Source: Saccharibacillus sp. JS10 (GTDB lineage Bacteria; Bacillota; Bacilli; Paenibacillales; Paenibacillaceae). Taken from it: DNA of 64,000 nt. Every line of letters starts with the position of its first letter. Position 1 is the stretch's first letter. The position numbers were made by a program, and so were the translations under genes. Location of the stretch: positions 62,001 to 126,000 of the forward strand of contig NZ_JANFNS010000005.1 in assembly GCF_024436065.1 (NCBI RefSeq), given 5' to 3'. Under the pieces are notes generated by a model. That model worked only from the letters and a program-made list of their open reading frames with translations. It made no database searches and had not been told where the DNA came from. Below are positions 42,238 to 51,740 of this stretch, piece after piece.

Positions 42238-43122
42238 GTGATCGATCTTATCGCGACGTATAAAAAGCGGATGACGTTACTTAAAAAACTATATACGTAC
42301 ACTAACGGAGACTACGACCCTAATCTCGGAACGCAAGTCTATGACGAGAAAATATTGTCTGCGGCAGACATCGATTTCATGAATGACTTGAACTGGAAAG
42401 CAAATGACATCGTAAAGATCGATCACGATCAAGTTCTTCCGGCGATCAAAAAGTTAATCCAAGATGATCGATTGTCGCAAAAAAGGTTGGTTGGCGAATT
42501 TGTCGCAGCGGTCGGTGATCGGTATCGCCGAGGCACTAATGGGCTAAAAGCGCTGCGCTTCGCGACGCTCGCTCCTATGCACCCTTATACTCCGGCAAAA
42601 AAATTGATGTCATGCGGCGTATGCGGTTTTTCCGAACTGGATACCCGCACTTCCGAAAACCTGTCGATGATTCGCTACTCCATGTGGATCGGACATCATT
42701 GGGGAAGCCCGATCGGAATCTACACCGATCTAAGCGAACGTATCCTATTGCCGGAAATTCAACCGACCCAAGAAGATGCCGCCGCGCTAAAAAGATTATT
42801 GGAAGCGGTAGATGAAGCTCCTTCAGATGAAAAGCCCGGACGGTTGGAAAAGCGAATTAGCGCAGACAGAGTGTTAAAAGGAAATGCCGGCACGCGTAGA
42901 GCGATTTTGGATTCATTATCCGAGATCGGGGTTCTGCCAAATGCGGCTATGCCGATCGATGCAAATCAGTGGATCGACCATGAAGACATGGTCGAAGCCG
43001 GTCTGAATCTGGATACCACGCAAGGTCGTTCTGATCTAGAGATGCCGTATGCCGCTTGGCGAGGAAGCTTAGGGGTAGATTGGGATCAGGCAAACAAGTG
43101 GTTTGGCGATTATTTATCGTAA
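42238..43122 (+). CDS. hypothetical protein with CxxC motif
   Basis: 294 residues, soluble, no signal peptide. Begins with a helical charged part (LIATYKKRMTLLKKLYTYTN), has FVAAVGDRYRRGTNGLKALR in the middle, then MSCGVCGFSELDTRTSENLS with a single Cys-x2-Cys pair, and WIGHHWGSPIGIYTDLSERI. The C-terminal third is acidic with a WIDHEDMVEAG stretch. I do not recognise the family. An in-frame GTG at 42229 overlaps the ribosome site AAAGGAG; the GTG at 42238, 8 bases after it, is the better start. Probably co-transcribed with the MFS gene. Confidence 0.7.
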   Translation: MIDLIATYKKRMTLLKKLYTYTNGDYDPNLGTQVYDEKILSAADIDFMNDLNWKANDIVKIDHDQVLPAIKKLIQDDRLSQKRLVGEFVAAVGDRYRRGTNGLKALRFATLAPMHPYTPAKKLMSCGVCGFSELDTRTSENLSMIRYSMWIGHHWGSPIGIYTDLSERILLPEIQPTQEDAAALKRLLEAVDEAPSDEKPGRLEKRISADRVLKGNAGTRRAILDSLSEIGVLPNAAMPIDANQWIDHEDMVEAGLNLDTTQGRSDLEMPYAAWRGSLGVDWDQANKWFGDYLS

Positions 43123-43128
43123 TAAGTA

Positions 43129-43167
43129 AAAAGCCGTTTTGCAGAAGGTCTGCAAAACGGCTTTTTT
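43129..43167. terminator. bidirectional terminator
   Basis: AAAAAGCCGTTTTGCAG and CTGCAAAACGGCTTTTT, a perfect 17-bp stem between convergent genes. Confidence 0.9.
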
Positions 43168-43199
43168 GGGCTATTCTAGCTATGATCAATATTTCTTTT

Positions 43200-44570
43200 T
43201 CACTTTTGAATCGAATCCGCTTTTTTGAACTTCAAAATCGACCAAATGATCAGCATAATCAATACCCCGATACAAATCCCGATACTGAACCGGTTTTGAG
43301 GATCAATCAGAAATCCGGCTGCGATCACCGCAAGAACGAGTGCTGTCGCGCCTGTGATATAGGGATAGCCCCAAATGCGGAATGTCGGCGTTGTCTTATA
43401 TTGCGGTCTTAGTTTGATTTGAGCCAAACAGATCGACAACCAGACGACCAATACGACAAATCCCGGTACTGCGAGCAAAATCGCAAACAAATTATCTTGA
43501 GCGAAAAAGGCAATAACCGCGCCCAGTACAAGGACAATCGCGCAAAGCGCCAAACTTCCGACCGGAACGCCTTTTGTATTCGTTTTGCCCAAAATTTTCG
43601 GTGCTTCGCCTGCGGCTGCCATCGAATGAAGCATCCGAGTCGCGCCGTAAATGCTGGAATTCGCTGCCGAGATCACGGCTGTCACCAAAATAAAGTTGAT
43701 GATATGTGCGGCTCCGCTTAAGCCTGTCGCTTCCAGTACTTGTACGAACGGGCTGCTTTGCCCTTCGAGTTGATTCCACGGAATCAGACCGCAAATAATC
43801 AAAATCGGCAATGTATAAAATAAGACGACTCGCAGAATAAAACTTTTGACGACTTTGGGCATTACTTTCTCAGCGTCTTTAGCTTCTGTTAACGTCAGAC
43901 CAATCAATTCCGATCCGCCGTATGAGAACATAACGACCAATAACGCGGAAAAGATCGACAGCCAGCCATTTGGCATAAAGCCGCCATGCGCGGAATAATT
44001 GCTTAACCCCGGCGCTTCACCCGATGTACCCGGAATCAGACCAAATAACAATCCGGCTCCCAATACAATAAAGATAATGATCATCGCAATCTTGATTCCG
44101 GCAAGCCAAAACTCCGTTTCTCCGAAAGCTTCGACACTCATCCGGTTAATCCCGAGAATCAATGCCGCACTTCCTAGACTCAGCACCCAAAGGGGAACAT
44201 CCGGCAACCAATATTGCAAAAAGGACCCGGCTGCCGTGACTTCGATTACGCAGACGCTCAGCATAAGAAATGCGTACAACCATCCTACGATAAATGCCGG
44301 ACGCGGACCAAACGCCAGACGGATAAAGTCTTTCATATTGCGGTTCGGATAAACACTCGCAAGCTCGGCGATCGCTCCCATCACAACCAGCAGCAAAATC
44401 CCGCCAAACAAATAAGTCAACACGACTGCCGGACCCGCAAGCCCGATCGTTTCGGCGCTTCCTTTAAAAATACCGGTGCCGATCACACCGCCCATTGCCA
44501 TAAACATGATATGCCGAGGTAACAGCTTTTTCTGAAGCTTATCGTTACCCGGTTGATTTTCGCTTTCCAC
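43200..44570 (-). CDS. amino-acid permease (APC superfamily)
   Basis: 456 residues, twelve membrane segments. The first segment has the APC substrate motif MAMGGVIGTGIFKGSAETIG; FGGILLLVVMGAIAELASVY, FSALLVVMFSYGGSELIGLT and TLTEAKDAEKVMPKVVKS (segment 6 to loop) place it with the amino-acid/GABA permeases of the AAT family. A cytoplasmic LRPQYKTTPTFRIWGYP loop precedes the last segments. Proton-driven uptake of an amino acid is expected; specificity is open. GTG start with GGAGGAAGATGTA. Confidence 0.9.
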   Translation of the reverse strand: MESENQPGNDKLQKKLLPRHIMFMAMGGVIGTGIFKGSAETIGLAGPAVVLTYLFGGILLLVVMGAIAELASVYPNRNMKDFIRLAFGPRPAFIVGWLYAFLMLSVCVIEVTAAGSFLQYWLPDVPLWVLSLGSAALILGINRMSVEAFGETEFWLAGIKIAMIIIFIVLGAGLLFGLIPGTSGEAPGLSNYSAHGGFMPNGWLSIFSALLVVMFSYGGSELIGLTLTEAKDAEKVMPKVVKSFILRVVLFYTLPILIICGLIPWNQLEGQSSPFVQVLEATGLSGAAHIINFILVTAVISAANSSIYGATRMLHSMAAAGEAPKILGKTNTKGVPVGSLALCAIVLVLGAVIAFFAQDNLFAILLAVPGFVVLVVWLSICLAQIKLRPQYKTTPTFRIWGYPYITGATALVLAVIAAGFLIDPQNRFSIGICIGVLIMLIIWSILKFKKADSIQK

Positions 44571-44718
44571 TACATCTTCCTCCGATTCTTTTGTACACTA
44601 ATGCGAACCCGCGTTTGCGAGGCGCAAAGTCTATCCTACAATAAAACACAAAGTTTCGCTAGATCATAAAGTGGACGATCCTCAGGCAGCTGGTATCCAG
44701 CGATCTTCCAACCTGATC

Positions 44719-45276
44719 TTATCGTTGAAGTCGTTCTTCCACTTCTTCTCGCCAAAATCCTCCGCGTGCAAACCCAGCCGGATCGATCCGTCCAAATTCG
44801 CGCACCAGCCATTTGAGCGTATCTTGCGGAATCTGGTTTTCCAAAAAAGCATCCGGTCCATTTTGCTCAATCGTACGCTGCACCATCTCGGCATAGACTA
44901 GCAAAAACTCTGCGAATTGCGGAACAGATGAATTAATAAACCATTCTGTGCCGCCGTCATCCATCCGAATACAGACGACTTCCGATCCTCCGGCTTTTAG
45001 ACAAACAGGATCACCGTATCCCGTCGTTCCAAGTAACCAATACGCAGAGTATTCTTTGGGCATCCCAAAAGCGGTTTTGAGATCCGACAAAGAACCTTCG
45101 CCGGAACGAAACTCCAAGTAAGGTGCCGAATCGCTGGGTAACCCAGCTTCACACAAAAATCGTTTGGCTTCGCCCGAAATCGGTACCGCTGCTAACGCTT
45201 CTTCATCAAAACGCAGCAGCGAACCGTCGATCGACGTATTCCACATCGTGGTAAATTGTTCGGGCGTGATCGTCAC
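44719..45276 (-). CDS. SUKH-type immunity-like protein
   Basis: 185 residues, cytoplasmic. The pattern fits SUKH-4-like immunity proteins: FLCEAGLPSDSAPYLEFRSG, YWLLGTTGYGDPVCLKAGGS, VVCIRMDDGGTEWFINSSVP, QFAEFLLVYAEM. The frame is open to 45312, but the GTG at 45276 stands 6 bases after GGAGGTG. It lies 48 bases downstream of another immunity-like gene and no toxin gene is in reach, so it is an orphan or has another role, such as ligand binding in stress control. Confidence 0.75.
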   Translation of the reverse strand: MTITPEQFTTMWNTSIDGSLLRFDEEALAAVPISGEAKRFLCEAGLPSDSAPYLEFRSGEGSLSDLKTAFGMPKEYSAYWLLGTTGYGDPVCLKAGGSEVVCIRMDDGGTEWFINSSVPQFAEFLLVYAEMVQRTIEQNGPDAFLENQIPQDTLKWLVREFGRIDPAGFARGGFWREEVEERLQR

Positions 45277-45324
45277 TTTTTTCACCTCCATAGTTAAAGC
45301 ACTGAATCGCAAGCAGACTCACTA

Positions 45325-45852
45325 TCAATAAGGCGCAGATTGGTCTTCTCCCGTTTCTTCGCTTCGAGCCAACGAGTCTTTGAACCGATCTACTTTTCCT
45401 GTATATAAAGTCGGTTGCATCCGCTTGATCTCCAATATGGTATTGATAATGCGGCGTGCAGCGCGAGCAGGAAGGGCTTGCAGTGCAAAGCTATACGCTT
45501 GGATATAAGGATGACCCGGTCGGTCGGCATTCAGCAGCATCCGGTGCAGACGTACTGCCCAACCTTCTGCTTTCGGAAATAATCCCGGAACGCCCAAAGC
45601 CAAATAACGCATACTTTCATCAATGCCGCAGCGATCCGAAATATAAAAGATTGTTTCCAACAAATCCCCTGCCGCGCTTGGTTCGATCACATCGTCTTCC
45701 AACATGCGGCACAGATCGGGAATCACATCGGCAGAAGCTTTTTCACCCAGTTCGTTTAAAATATCGATAAAACGCTGTAAATCGTCTTCGTTACCGGCGA
45801 GGTCGCGCATTTGATACAGTTCATCCAGTAGTTTTCGGTCCGGCAATCCCAT
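45325..45852 (-). CDS. helical immunity-like protein
   Basis: 175 residues, all-helical, acidic, cytoplasmic. MRDLAGNEDDLQRFIDILNE, LCRMLEDDVIEPSAAGDLLE and YSFALQALPARAARRIINTI suggest a HEAT-like helix stack as in the Imm30-type immunity family; the assignment is by pattern only. The ATG at 45852 lies just 2 bases after GGAGG, while a TTG at 45846 has the normal spacing of 8, so the true start may be two codons later. It probably shares a transcript with the SUKH-type gene. Confidence 0.65.
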   Translation of the reverse strand: MGLPDRKLLDELYQMRDLAGNEDDLQRFIDILNELGEKASADVIPDLCRMLEDDVIEPSAAGDLLETIFYISDRCGIDESMRYLALGVPGLFPKAEGWAVRLHRMLLNADRPGHPYIQAYSFALQALPARAARRIINTILEIKRMQPTLYTGKVDRFKDSLARSEETGEDQSAPY

Positions 45853-45911
45853 CGCCTCCGCTTCTTTCCGAATTGTTTGACGTACCTTTAAATACCCGAT
45901 CTAACGATAAG

Positions 45912-45938
45912 CAAAAACCGCGCCTTGCGGCACGGCTT
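45912..45938 (-). terminator. terminator of the Asp/Ser-rich lipoprotein gene
   Basis: On the minus strand CCGTGCC pairs with GGCGCGG around GCAA and is followed by TTTTTG. Confidence 0.7.
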
Positions 45939-45975
45939 AGGTATTCAAAAAACTCAATAAGACTTAATTGAATAT

Positions 45976-46836
45976 TTAGTCGGCAATCGTCGACAATGAC
46001 GCGTAAGCAAGCGGAGCGAATTTGTCGGCATCTGCACCCTCGGGGATACGAATCTTCAATTCATAAGCTTTGTATGGCGTTTCCCACAAAGCGTATTGAC
46101 CCATTCCCATGTCGCCTTCAGCGGACATAAACATCCGTGAACGCTGCAAAGCTTCAGGAATCTTCGTGCCTTTCAGTTCTGCTGGCGAACCGAACACTTC
46201 CAGATCTTTTTTGCCCGATGTGCGCAGACTTGCGAGCGAATACCCTTTTTCAAGAGGGGTAATGATCGCATAATAATCGGGATTCGATGCCATCGACAAC
46301 CGGTTACGTTCCGCATCGAATTTCAAGCCTTCAGTTACATAGAGCGAATAGCCGTACCCTTCTTCTAGCTTACCGCCGAATGTATCGCTCGATAATTGAA
46401 TCTTTTCGGTTTTCGGGCGATCGGTACCGGCGCCTTTTTCACCTTGTTTTTCAACATTAGCCGGATCTTTATCTTGCGCGGCTGCCGGATTGGCAGCACT
46501 CTCGCTTGCATCTTGATCAGACGAATCCGCATCTGTTGATTGGCTGCCACCAGAAGTCGCTTTGTCCGAATCCGTAGCTTTATCGTCCGATTTGTCATCC
46601 GTAGTAGCGGTATCGGAATCGGTTCCTTTGTCGTCTGCGTTAGCTTTTTCATCTGTACTTGCTTTGTCGTCGGACGACGCAGTAGCCGGTTCTTTCACAC
46701 CAGCATCATTGGATACAGCCGCAGAGTCAGCCGGCTCATTTGTAGCGGCGGTGTTCGACTCGTTGCCGCAAGCTGCTAAAGCTCCGCTTAGCAGAAGTAC
46801 GCCAAGCAAGCTTGCCGTGCGGGTATAAGTTTTCAT
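45976..46836 (-). CDS. lipoprotein with long Asp/Ser/Thr/Lys linker
   Basis: 286 residues. Lipoprotein signal LLLSGALAACGN (Cys at about 24), then about 110 residues of low-complexity linker built from DDK, DSD, ATS and similar short words, then a folded C-terminal domain of about 130 residues (FGGKLEEGYGYSLYVTEGLK, YYAIITPLEKGYSLASLRTS, AYELKIRIPEGADADKFAPL) that I do not recognise. The linker would let the domain reach through the wall. CAGGAGGTGCTTTTAC before the ATG at 46836 fixes the start; the open frame upstream has no signal. Confidence 0.78.
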   Translation of the reverse strand: MKTYTRTASLLGVLLLSGALAACGNESNTAATNEPADSAAVSNDAGVKEPATASSDDKASTDEKANADDKGTDSDTATTDDKSDDKATDSDKATSGGSQSTDADSSDQDASESAANPAAAQDKDPANVEKQGEKGAGTDRPKTEKIQLSSDTFGGKLEEGYGYSLYVTEGLKFDAERNRLSMASNPDYYAIITPLEKGYSLASLRTSGKKDLEVFGSPAELKGTKIPEALQRSRMFMSAEGDMGMGQYALWETPYKAYELKIRIPEGADADKFAPLAYASLSTIAD

Positions 46837-47020
46837 GTAAAAGCACCTCCTGTTTAAATAGACGAACTTTTTGTCCCAAAAGTTTCGACAAAAAGCTCTG
46901 ATCTTTGCACTTTCTCCTTTTAACCCTGACACGGTCATGTGACTCAGAAAGCAGGCAAAAGGTAGAGAAATCTATCTATATATAGGCGATTATTTGGACA
47001 ACTATAAAAGAATAAACGAA

Positions 47021-47053
47021 AAAAGACGTAAAAGAAAAATCCTTTTACGTCTT
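47021..47053 (-). terminator. terminator of the glycan operon
   Basis: AAGACGTAAAAG and CTTTTACGTCTT stem; on the minus strand TTTTTTCG follows. It marks the end of the SBP-permease-hydrolase operon. Confidence 0.85.
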
Positions 47054-47081
47054 CGCCTTGTAGATCGATAGATAAATACAA

Positions 47082-50000
47082 TTAAGTACTGACTTCGATC
47101 TTGACTTGCTCCGGTCGGTACGTCGCGATTAGATTGCCTTCTTCATCGGCGGCAAATAATGCAGAGCGCTCGCTCTCCAACACAAAGCTATAGCTTTTCC
47201 CTGTATAGCGATCACGAATGTGTACCTGCTCGTCCCATGCGTACTCCGAGACAAATACGTACAGACTACCGCTCGCAAATTTCAATTTACGACCGTAAAT
47301 GCCGGGCAGATCTCCTGCTGTCAGCCATTCCAGATCATCCACGACTCCGGCTTGATCGGCAGCATACCGATACAATTCAGCAATCGGTGCGTCATCATCT
47401 CCAAGTTCGATCGGCAGCGGGCTCCAGATCAGATGCCCTTTGCCATTCGGAACCTCCAGTACACGGTCTGCGCGACCTTCCTGATCGGCTGGAACTTCTT
47501 TGAGCGTCTGCGCGATGCGGCGTCCGCCGAAGGATACCGGGAAGCGTTTCTCCCCGATCTGCAACATTTCTTCGCGGCGTACATTGCTCAGTGTACGAAT
47601 CCCAAGCAGCTTATCCGCACGGTCGGACTCATGCCAATACGCATCCAGACCGACGGGGCCTGTAATGACCAGAGTTGCCTGCGTGGACTTGGCGATACGA
47701 AGCAATGTCTTCATTGCGTCATCGTCCATGTTATGCGGGCTTGGCAGCACAATCAGCTTCGCCGGATTGGACTTCAACGTATCCAAGCGATATTCCGAGA
47801 CCGCTCGGAACGGAAGCTTCAAATCGTAAGTGAGCACGCGAGTCGCACGATTCGTCGTCTCGACCGCGAACGAACGATTGGAGAAATCGTTCGAATACGG
47901 GTACACCACAGCGACGTCTTCCAATTGACGTTCGGTGAACAGATCGCGGATTTCGGACATGAATGTTCCGAAATCGTACGATACATCTGCCTCCGGCTTT
48001 TCCGTGCCGTCTGCGCGCAATGCCCCGATATGCGATTCATTCGCATTATCCATATAGAAGTTCGTATTCCAGATCCACTGAATCGCGCCTGCTCCACCGG
48101 TAGAGAACGCATACGCATACTTGCGTTCCAAGAAGTTGCGCAGTTCGAACTCGCTGCGCTTCGCTCTGCCGTCCGGCGTCTCGACATACATGATGCCGGT
48201 CTCTTGAATGACGTTCGGCTTGTCCGGCGTCTTCGCAAATACGCCGTCCCAGACCAGACTGTCATTGAGCCACCACGAATGTACCGTCGTATAGTCGACT
48301 GCGTCTTCATAGAACAGCGGCGATGGACGCTGCGCGCCCAGACCTTCATCTTGCCCGACAGTCACCAGATGATGCGGAACCAGTTGCTTGATACATGCTG
48401 TCAATTCAGCTGCCCAAGCGCTGTGCATCTCGACCGAGAACAGGCTGTAATCGAGCCAGCGCGTGCCTTTTTTGCCTTGGTGCATATCTTGCACGTCGAA
48501 GTTGATCTGTTCCGGTTCAGGAATGATCGCCGCTTCGAACGAAGGCAATTCGTCCGGCGTCATATTCCAATGTTCACGCAGTTCGTGAATCGAATCGTGA
48601 CGTTTTTGAAGCCAAGTGACGAAAGCGGCACGTTCGTATTCATCGCGCATCGAACGAGGTCCATTGGAGAAAATTTTCGCCGGGTCGAACATCGACGGTT
48701 CGTTAATCAGATCCCAATCGACATGCGTAGTCTGTGTATGACGACTTACAATCGAACGAATAAATCGTTTTTGCGCTTCGACGCTTTGCGGATCAAGATA
48801 CGGATTTTTCCCTTCCCATAACTCAGGAGTGAAAGAGAAAAAGGTAAAGGTCACTTGAAGCCTATGCTTGGCTGCCGTCAAGAAGAAGGCATCGATCGCA
48901 CGCAGCACTTCTTCCGAAGCATGTCCGTCTACCTGCATAATATTGCGGTAAGCCGTCCAAATACCGGTACGAATCCAGTTAATTCCGGCTTTCTTCATCG
49001 CCGCCATATCGGCATCCCATACCGCCGTATTCGGTAAAAACAAAAATTTACGCGCAACGTCCGACGTCATATAGGTCATGCCGACAATCGGCATCGGGCG
49101 TCCGTCTTGAACAAAATAATCGCGATTCGCCGACACCTGCGAACCGGATCGCAGCAATTCTCCATCTTGTCCCCAGAAGCCTTGCCTCAGTATACGGATT
49201 TCGCCGTCCGGCGATAGCACGCGGCAACGAACCGTGTATAATCCCGGCGCAATCTCAACAGGAAGCGCGATATTCGTCACGTTCCAATCGTACGTCATTT
49301 CTTTTCGAAGACTTTGCGTATACACTTCCGATCCATCCGGTGCGGTAACCGTCAGTTCGAATGTCCATTCTGCTCCCGTCAGCTGATTGCCTTCGGCTTG
49401 AACACCGCCATCACGGAGTCCATTCTGATTCCCTCCACTGCCGCTTTTGGCGATGCGGGCAATTTTACCGCCGGAAATCAGCGAGCCCAGATCCGACTGC
49501 CCGACAAATGCAGGTAAATGAGCAGGCGCTCCGGCGCGGCGAATCCGCTGCGCACGCAGCTTCAACCTTGCACGCTCTCCCGGTTCATAGACTGCGCTAT
49601 CGGGAGACAGCGATAATTGAACAACTTCGCGAGCGCAAAATGCTGCCCAATCGGCTAAGGCTTGAAGCCCTGCTTCGCTGCTTAAAGCTGCTGTGAGCGG
49701 ACGATTTACGAAGACCCAACGCGATCCCGCAAACACGCCGCGAACTTGTTCCCACAATACAACCGGTGCCGCAATCGCCCGCTCCGAAGCATCGAAAGCT
49801 CGAACAAGAGGCGTAATAATCGTACTCATCGTGCCTGCCGAACCCATCTGCTCCGGCAAATCCGCATCGCGAGTCGTATGCGGCACCAAGTTCCATGTCG
49901 CTCCGAAGTTCACCGGCGCTGATTCTTCATCGCTGAGCAGCAAACTTTCTTTTCCTTCGAATAAAGGAAGTTCAGGTGAAGCTTGCAACTTGATTGCTTG

Positions 50001-50399
50001 AGGCGCTTCTACAGGCAGCGTCTCGTGAATCAACAATTGCTGATGATATCCGGTCTGCTCCGGCCCGATCCGCCAACGTCCGCTTTCTTGACGTACAGGG
50101 CGCTTGAACGGCGCGCCGCCGACACTCAGCAATCCGCCGCCTTTTTTCAAAAAGCTTAAGATTGACGTCCATGCGCTTTCCGGAAAATACGGAGCATGTA
50201 GATTGACCAACACCCCGTCTCCGTCGCTAAATAAATCATGCAGCACATCGCCTAGATCCGCCGCGCTCGTCACTAGACCGTATGGGCTTAATTCTTTAAG
50301 CCCCGGCAGTGGACCCGAAGCCGGAAAGCTCGGATCGCGGAAAAAAACAATCTTTTTATTGGTCGGCTCTGCGGCTTTTTTCAAATACGTCTCGCTCAC
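47082..50399 (-). CDS. large clan GH-A glycoside hydrolase
   Basis: 1105 residues, cytoplasmic (no signal peptide). Residues 1-270 form a Rossmann/GATase-like part ([38 protein letters not shown]), then a beta-sandwich (about 340-410), then a TIM barrel from about 425: [34 protein letters not shown], acid/base Glu in [10 protein letters not shown] (about 566) and nucleophile Glu in [11 protein letters not shown] (about 733), both at strand ends as in clan GH-A. A second GATase-like part ([20 protein letters not shown]) follows. It resembles GH42/GH5-related beta-galactosidase or beta-mannosidase folds; the substrate is not certain. GTG start; GTGA overlap with the GH125 gene, GAAGGAGGACATTTT before it. 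Confidence 0.85.
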   Translation of the reverse strand: MSETYLKKAAEPTNKKIVFFRDPSFPASGPLPGLKELSPYGLVTSAADLGDVLHDLFSDGDGVLVNLHAPYFPESAWTSILSFLKKGGGLLSVGGAPFKRPVRQESGRWRIGPEQTGYHQQLLIHETLPVEAPQAIKLQASPELPLFEGKESLLLSDEESAPVNFGATWNLVPHTTRDADLPEQMGSAGTMSTIITPLVRAFDASERAIAAPVVLWEQVRGVFAGSRWVFVNRPLTAALSSEAGLQALADWAAFCAREVVQLSLSPDSAVYEPGERARLKLRAQRIRRAGAPAHLPAFVGQSDLGSLISGGKIARIAKSGSGGNQNGLRDGGVQAEGNQLTGAEWTFELTVTAPDGSEVYTQSLRKEMTYDWNVTNIALPVEIAPGLYTVRCRVLSPDGEIRILRQGFWGQDGELLRSGSQVSANRDYFVQDGRPMPIVGMTYMTSDVARKFLFLPNTAVWDADMAAMKKAGINWIRTGIWTAYRNIMQVDGHASEEVLRAIDAFFLTAAKHRLQVTFTFFSFTPELWEGKNPYLDPQSVEAQKRFIRSIVSRHTQTTHVDWDLINEPSMFDPAKIFSNGPRSMRDEYERAAFVTWLQKRHDSIHELREHWNMTPDELPSFEAAIIPEPEQINFDVQDMHQGKKGTRWLDYSLFSVEMHSAWAAELTACIKQLVPHHLVTVGQDEGLGAQRPSPLFYEDAVDYTTVHSWWLNDSLVWDGVFAKTPDKPNVIQETGIMYVETPDGRAKRSEFELRNFLERKYAYAFSTGGAGAIQWIWNTNFYMDNANESHIGALRADGTEKPEADVSYDFGTFMSEIRDLFTERQLEDVAVVYPYSNDFSNRSFAVETTNRATRVLTYDLKLPFRAVSEYRLDTLKSNPAKLIVLPSPHNMDDDAMKTLLRIAKSTQATLVITGPVGLDAYWHESDRADKLLGIRTLSNVRREEMLQIGEKRFPVSFGGRRIAQTLKEVPADQEGRADRVLEVPNGKGHLIWSPLPIELGDDDAPIAELYRYAADQAGVVDDLEWLTAGDLPGIYGRKLKFASGSLYVFVSEYAWDEQVHIRDRYTGKSYSFVLESERSALFAADEEGNLIATYRPEQVKIEVST

Positions 50400-51715
50400 A
50401 AAATGTCCTCCTTCATCGCTTTCAGCACAAGTTGCGAGAATAGGCTGTTCGACCAGGCAAACCATTTCCGCGTAAAGATCGCGGGATCGTCCGCATGGAA
50501 GCCTTCGTGCATATATCCGGTGTCCGCATCCGTATTCTCCAACATTTGTATCAACTCCAGCTTCTCGTCTTTCGACGAAGCCGTCAACCCCTGCATCGAT
50601 AACGCCATATGCCAAATATAATGCGGCGGCGTATGCGGGCTACCGATTCCTTTTGCAGCTATGCCTTCGTAATAAAAAGGATTTTGCGAACTGAGCGCGA
50701 ATTTTCGCGTATTTTGATAAATGAGGTCGTTTGCATCTACATAACCCAAGTACGGAATCGACATGAGTCCCGGCGTTCCTGCATCGTCCATCAGGCAGTG
50801 GTTGCCGAAACCATCGGTTTCATACGCATAGATCGGGCCAAAATCCGGATGCCGATAAATACCGTATAGCCGTATCCCGCGATCGATTTCTTGCTCTAAC
50901 TTTTTCAGTTCACGCACGACGTCTTGATCGCGGAAAATCCATTCGTAAAATTCTTGCATCTGGCGCAGTGCCACGACCGCGAACATATTGCCCGGAATAT
51001 TGTAATGGAAATCGCACGCATCGTCGCTGGAACGAAAACCTGACCAGACCATTCCCGTATAGTTGACCGGCATGCCCATGCCTTTGTTTTGCAGCGAATC
51101 GTGTTGTATTCCGTTGTCGCGAGTAAATCGATACGGCGATTGTTCAAAATGGTATTGCTCCGTGCGGAACAGGTTTGCGATGGTATCCATGGCTTGACGG
51201 AAACTTTCATCGAAAATATCGGTACGCTCGGTTTCTTTCCAATACAGGTAAGCAAGGCGCACCACGAAGCAGAGAGAATCGATCTCGAATTTGCGTTCCC
51301 ATACCCAAGGAGACATTTCCGTTCCGTCGCTTTTGTTCCAATGCCAATCATTTGCACTTTCGTTAAACGCATTCGCATAAGGATCGATAAGCACATACTT
51401 CACATGACGCTTGATCAAGCCGCCGATAATCCGCTGCAAATCTTCGTCATGTTTGGCAAAAGGAATATAATGAATGACTTGCTCGACGGAATCGCGCAGC
51501 CAACTTGCCGGAATATCGCCTGTAATCACGAAAGTCGTGCCATCGTCCATTAATTTCGTCGTTGTTTCTAGCGTATTCGGAAAACAGTTTTTGAACAGCT
51601 GCAGAAGCTTCGGACGATGCGCAAGCTTCACTTCGGCTTCATCCAGCACGTCTTGCACTGCTTGCGGAAGAGGGAAAGTCGGCATCGGAATTTTGGGCAG
51701 TCGGAATTGTTCCAA
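50396..51715 (-). CDS. GH125 exo-alpha-1,6-mannosidase
   Basis: 439 residues, (alpha/alpha)6-barrel family GH125 (formerly DUF1237). Landmarks: [19 protein letters not shown] (about 63-81), [36 protein letters not shown] (about 222-241) with the catalytic acid pocket, [18 protein letters not shown], and [17 protein letters not shown]. Family members remove alpha-1,6-linked mannose from the non-reducing end, as in N-glycan cores and yeast mannan. TTG start behind GAAGGAGCGATTTTT. It is 25 bases downstream of the GH38 gene and coupled to the GH-A gene. Confidence 0.93.
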   Translation of the reverse strand: MEQFRLPKIPMPTFPLPQAVQDVLDEAEVKLAHRPKLLQLFKNCFPNTLETTTKLMDDGTTFVITGDIPASWLRDSVEQVIHYIPFAKHDEDLQRIIGGLIKRHVKYVLIDPYANAFNESANDWHWNKSDGTEMSPWVWERKFEIDSLCFVVRLAYLYWKETERTDIFDESFRQAMDTIANLFRTEQYHFEQSPYRFTRDNGIQHDSLQNKGMGMPVNYTGMVWSGFRSSDDACDFHYNIPGNMFAVVALRQMQEFYEWIFRDQDVVRELKKLEQEIDRGIRLYGIYRHPDFGPIYAYETDGFGNHCLMDDAGTPGLMSIPYLGYVDANDLIYQNTRKFALSSQNPFYYEGIAAKGIGSPHTPPHYIWHMALSMQGLTASSKDEKLELIQMLENTDADTGYMHEGFHADDPAIFTRKWFAWSNSLFSQLVLKAMKEDIL

Positions 51716-51740
51716 AAAAATCGCTCCTTCAACTACTATA

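Noticed and set aside
47220-48821. 533-codon plus-strand open frame inside the GH-A gene
   Set aside because: It lies antisense to a well-supported enzyme gene with catalytic motifs, has no ribosome site, and its translation is rich in Arg, Cys and His as expected for a shadow frame.
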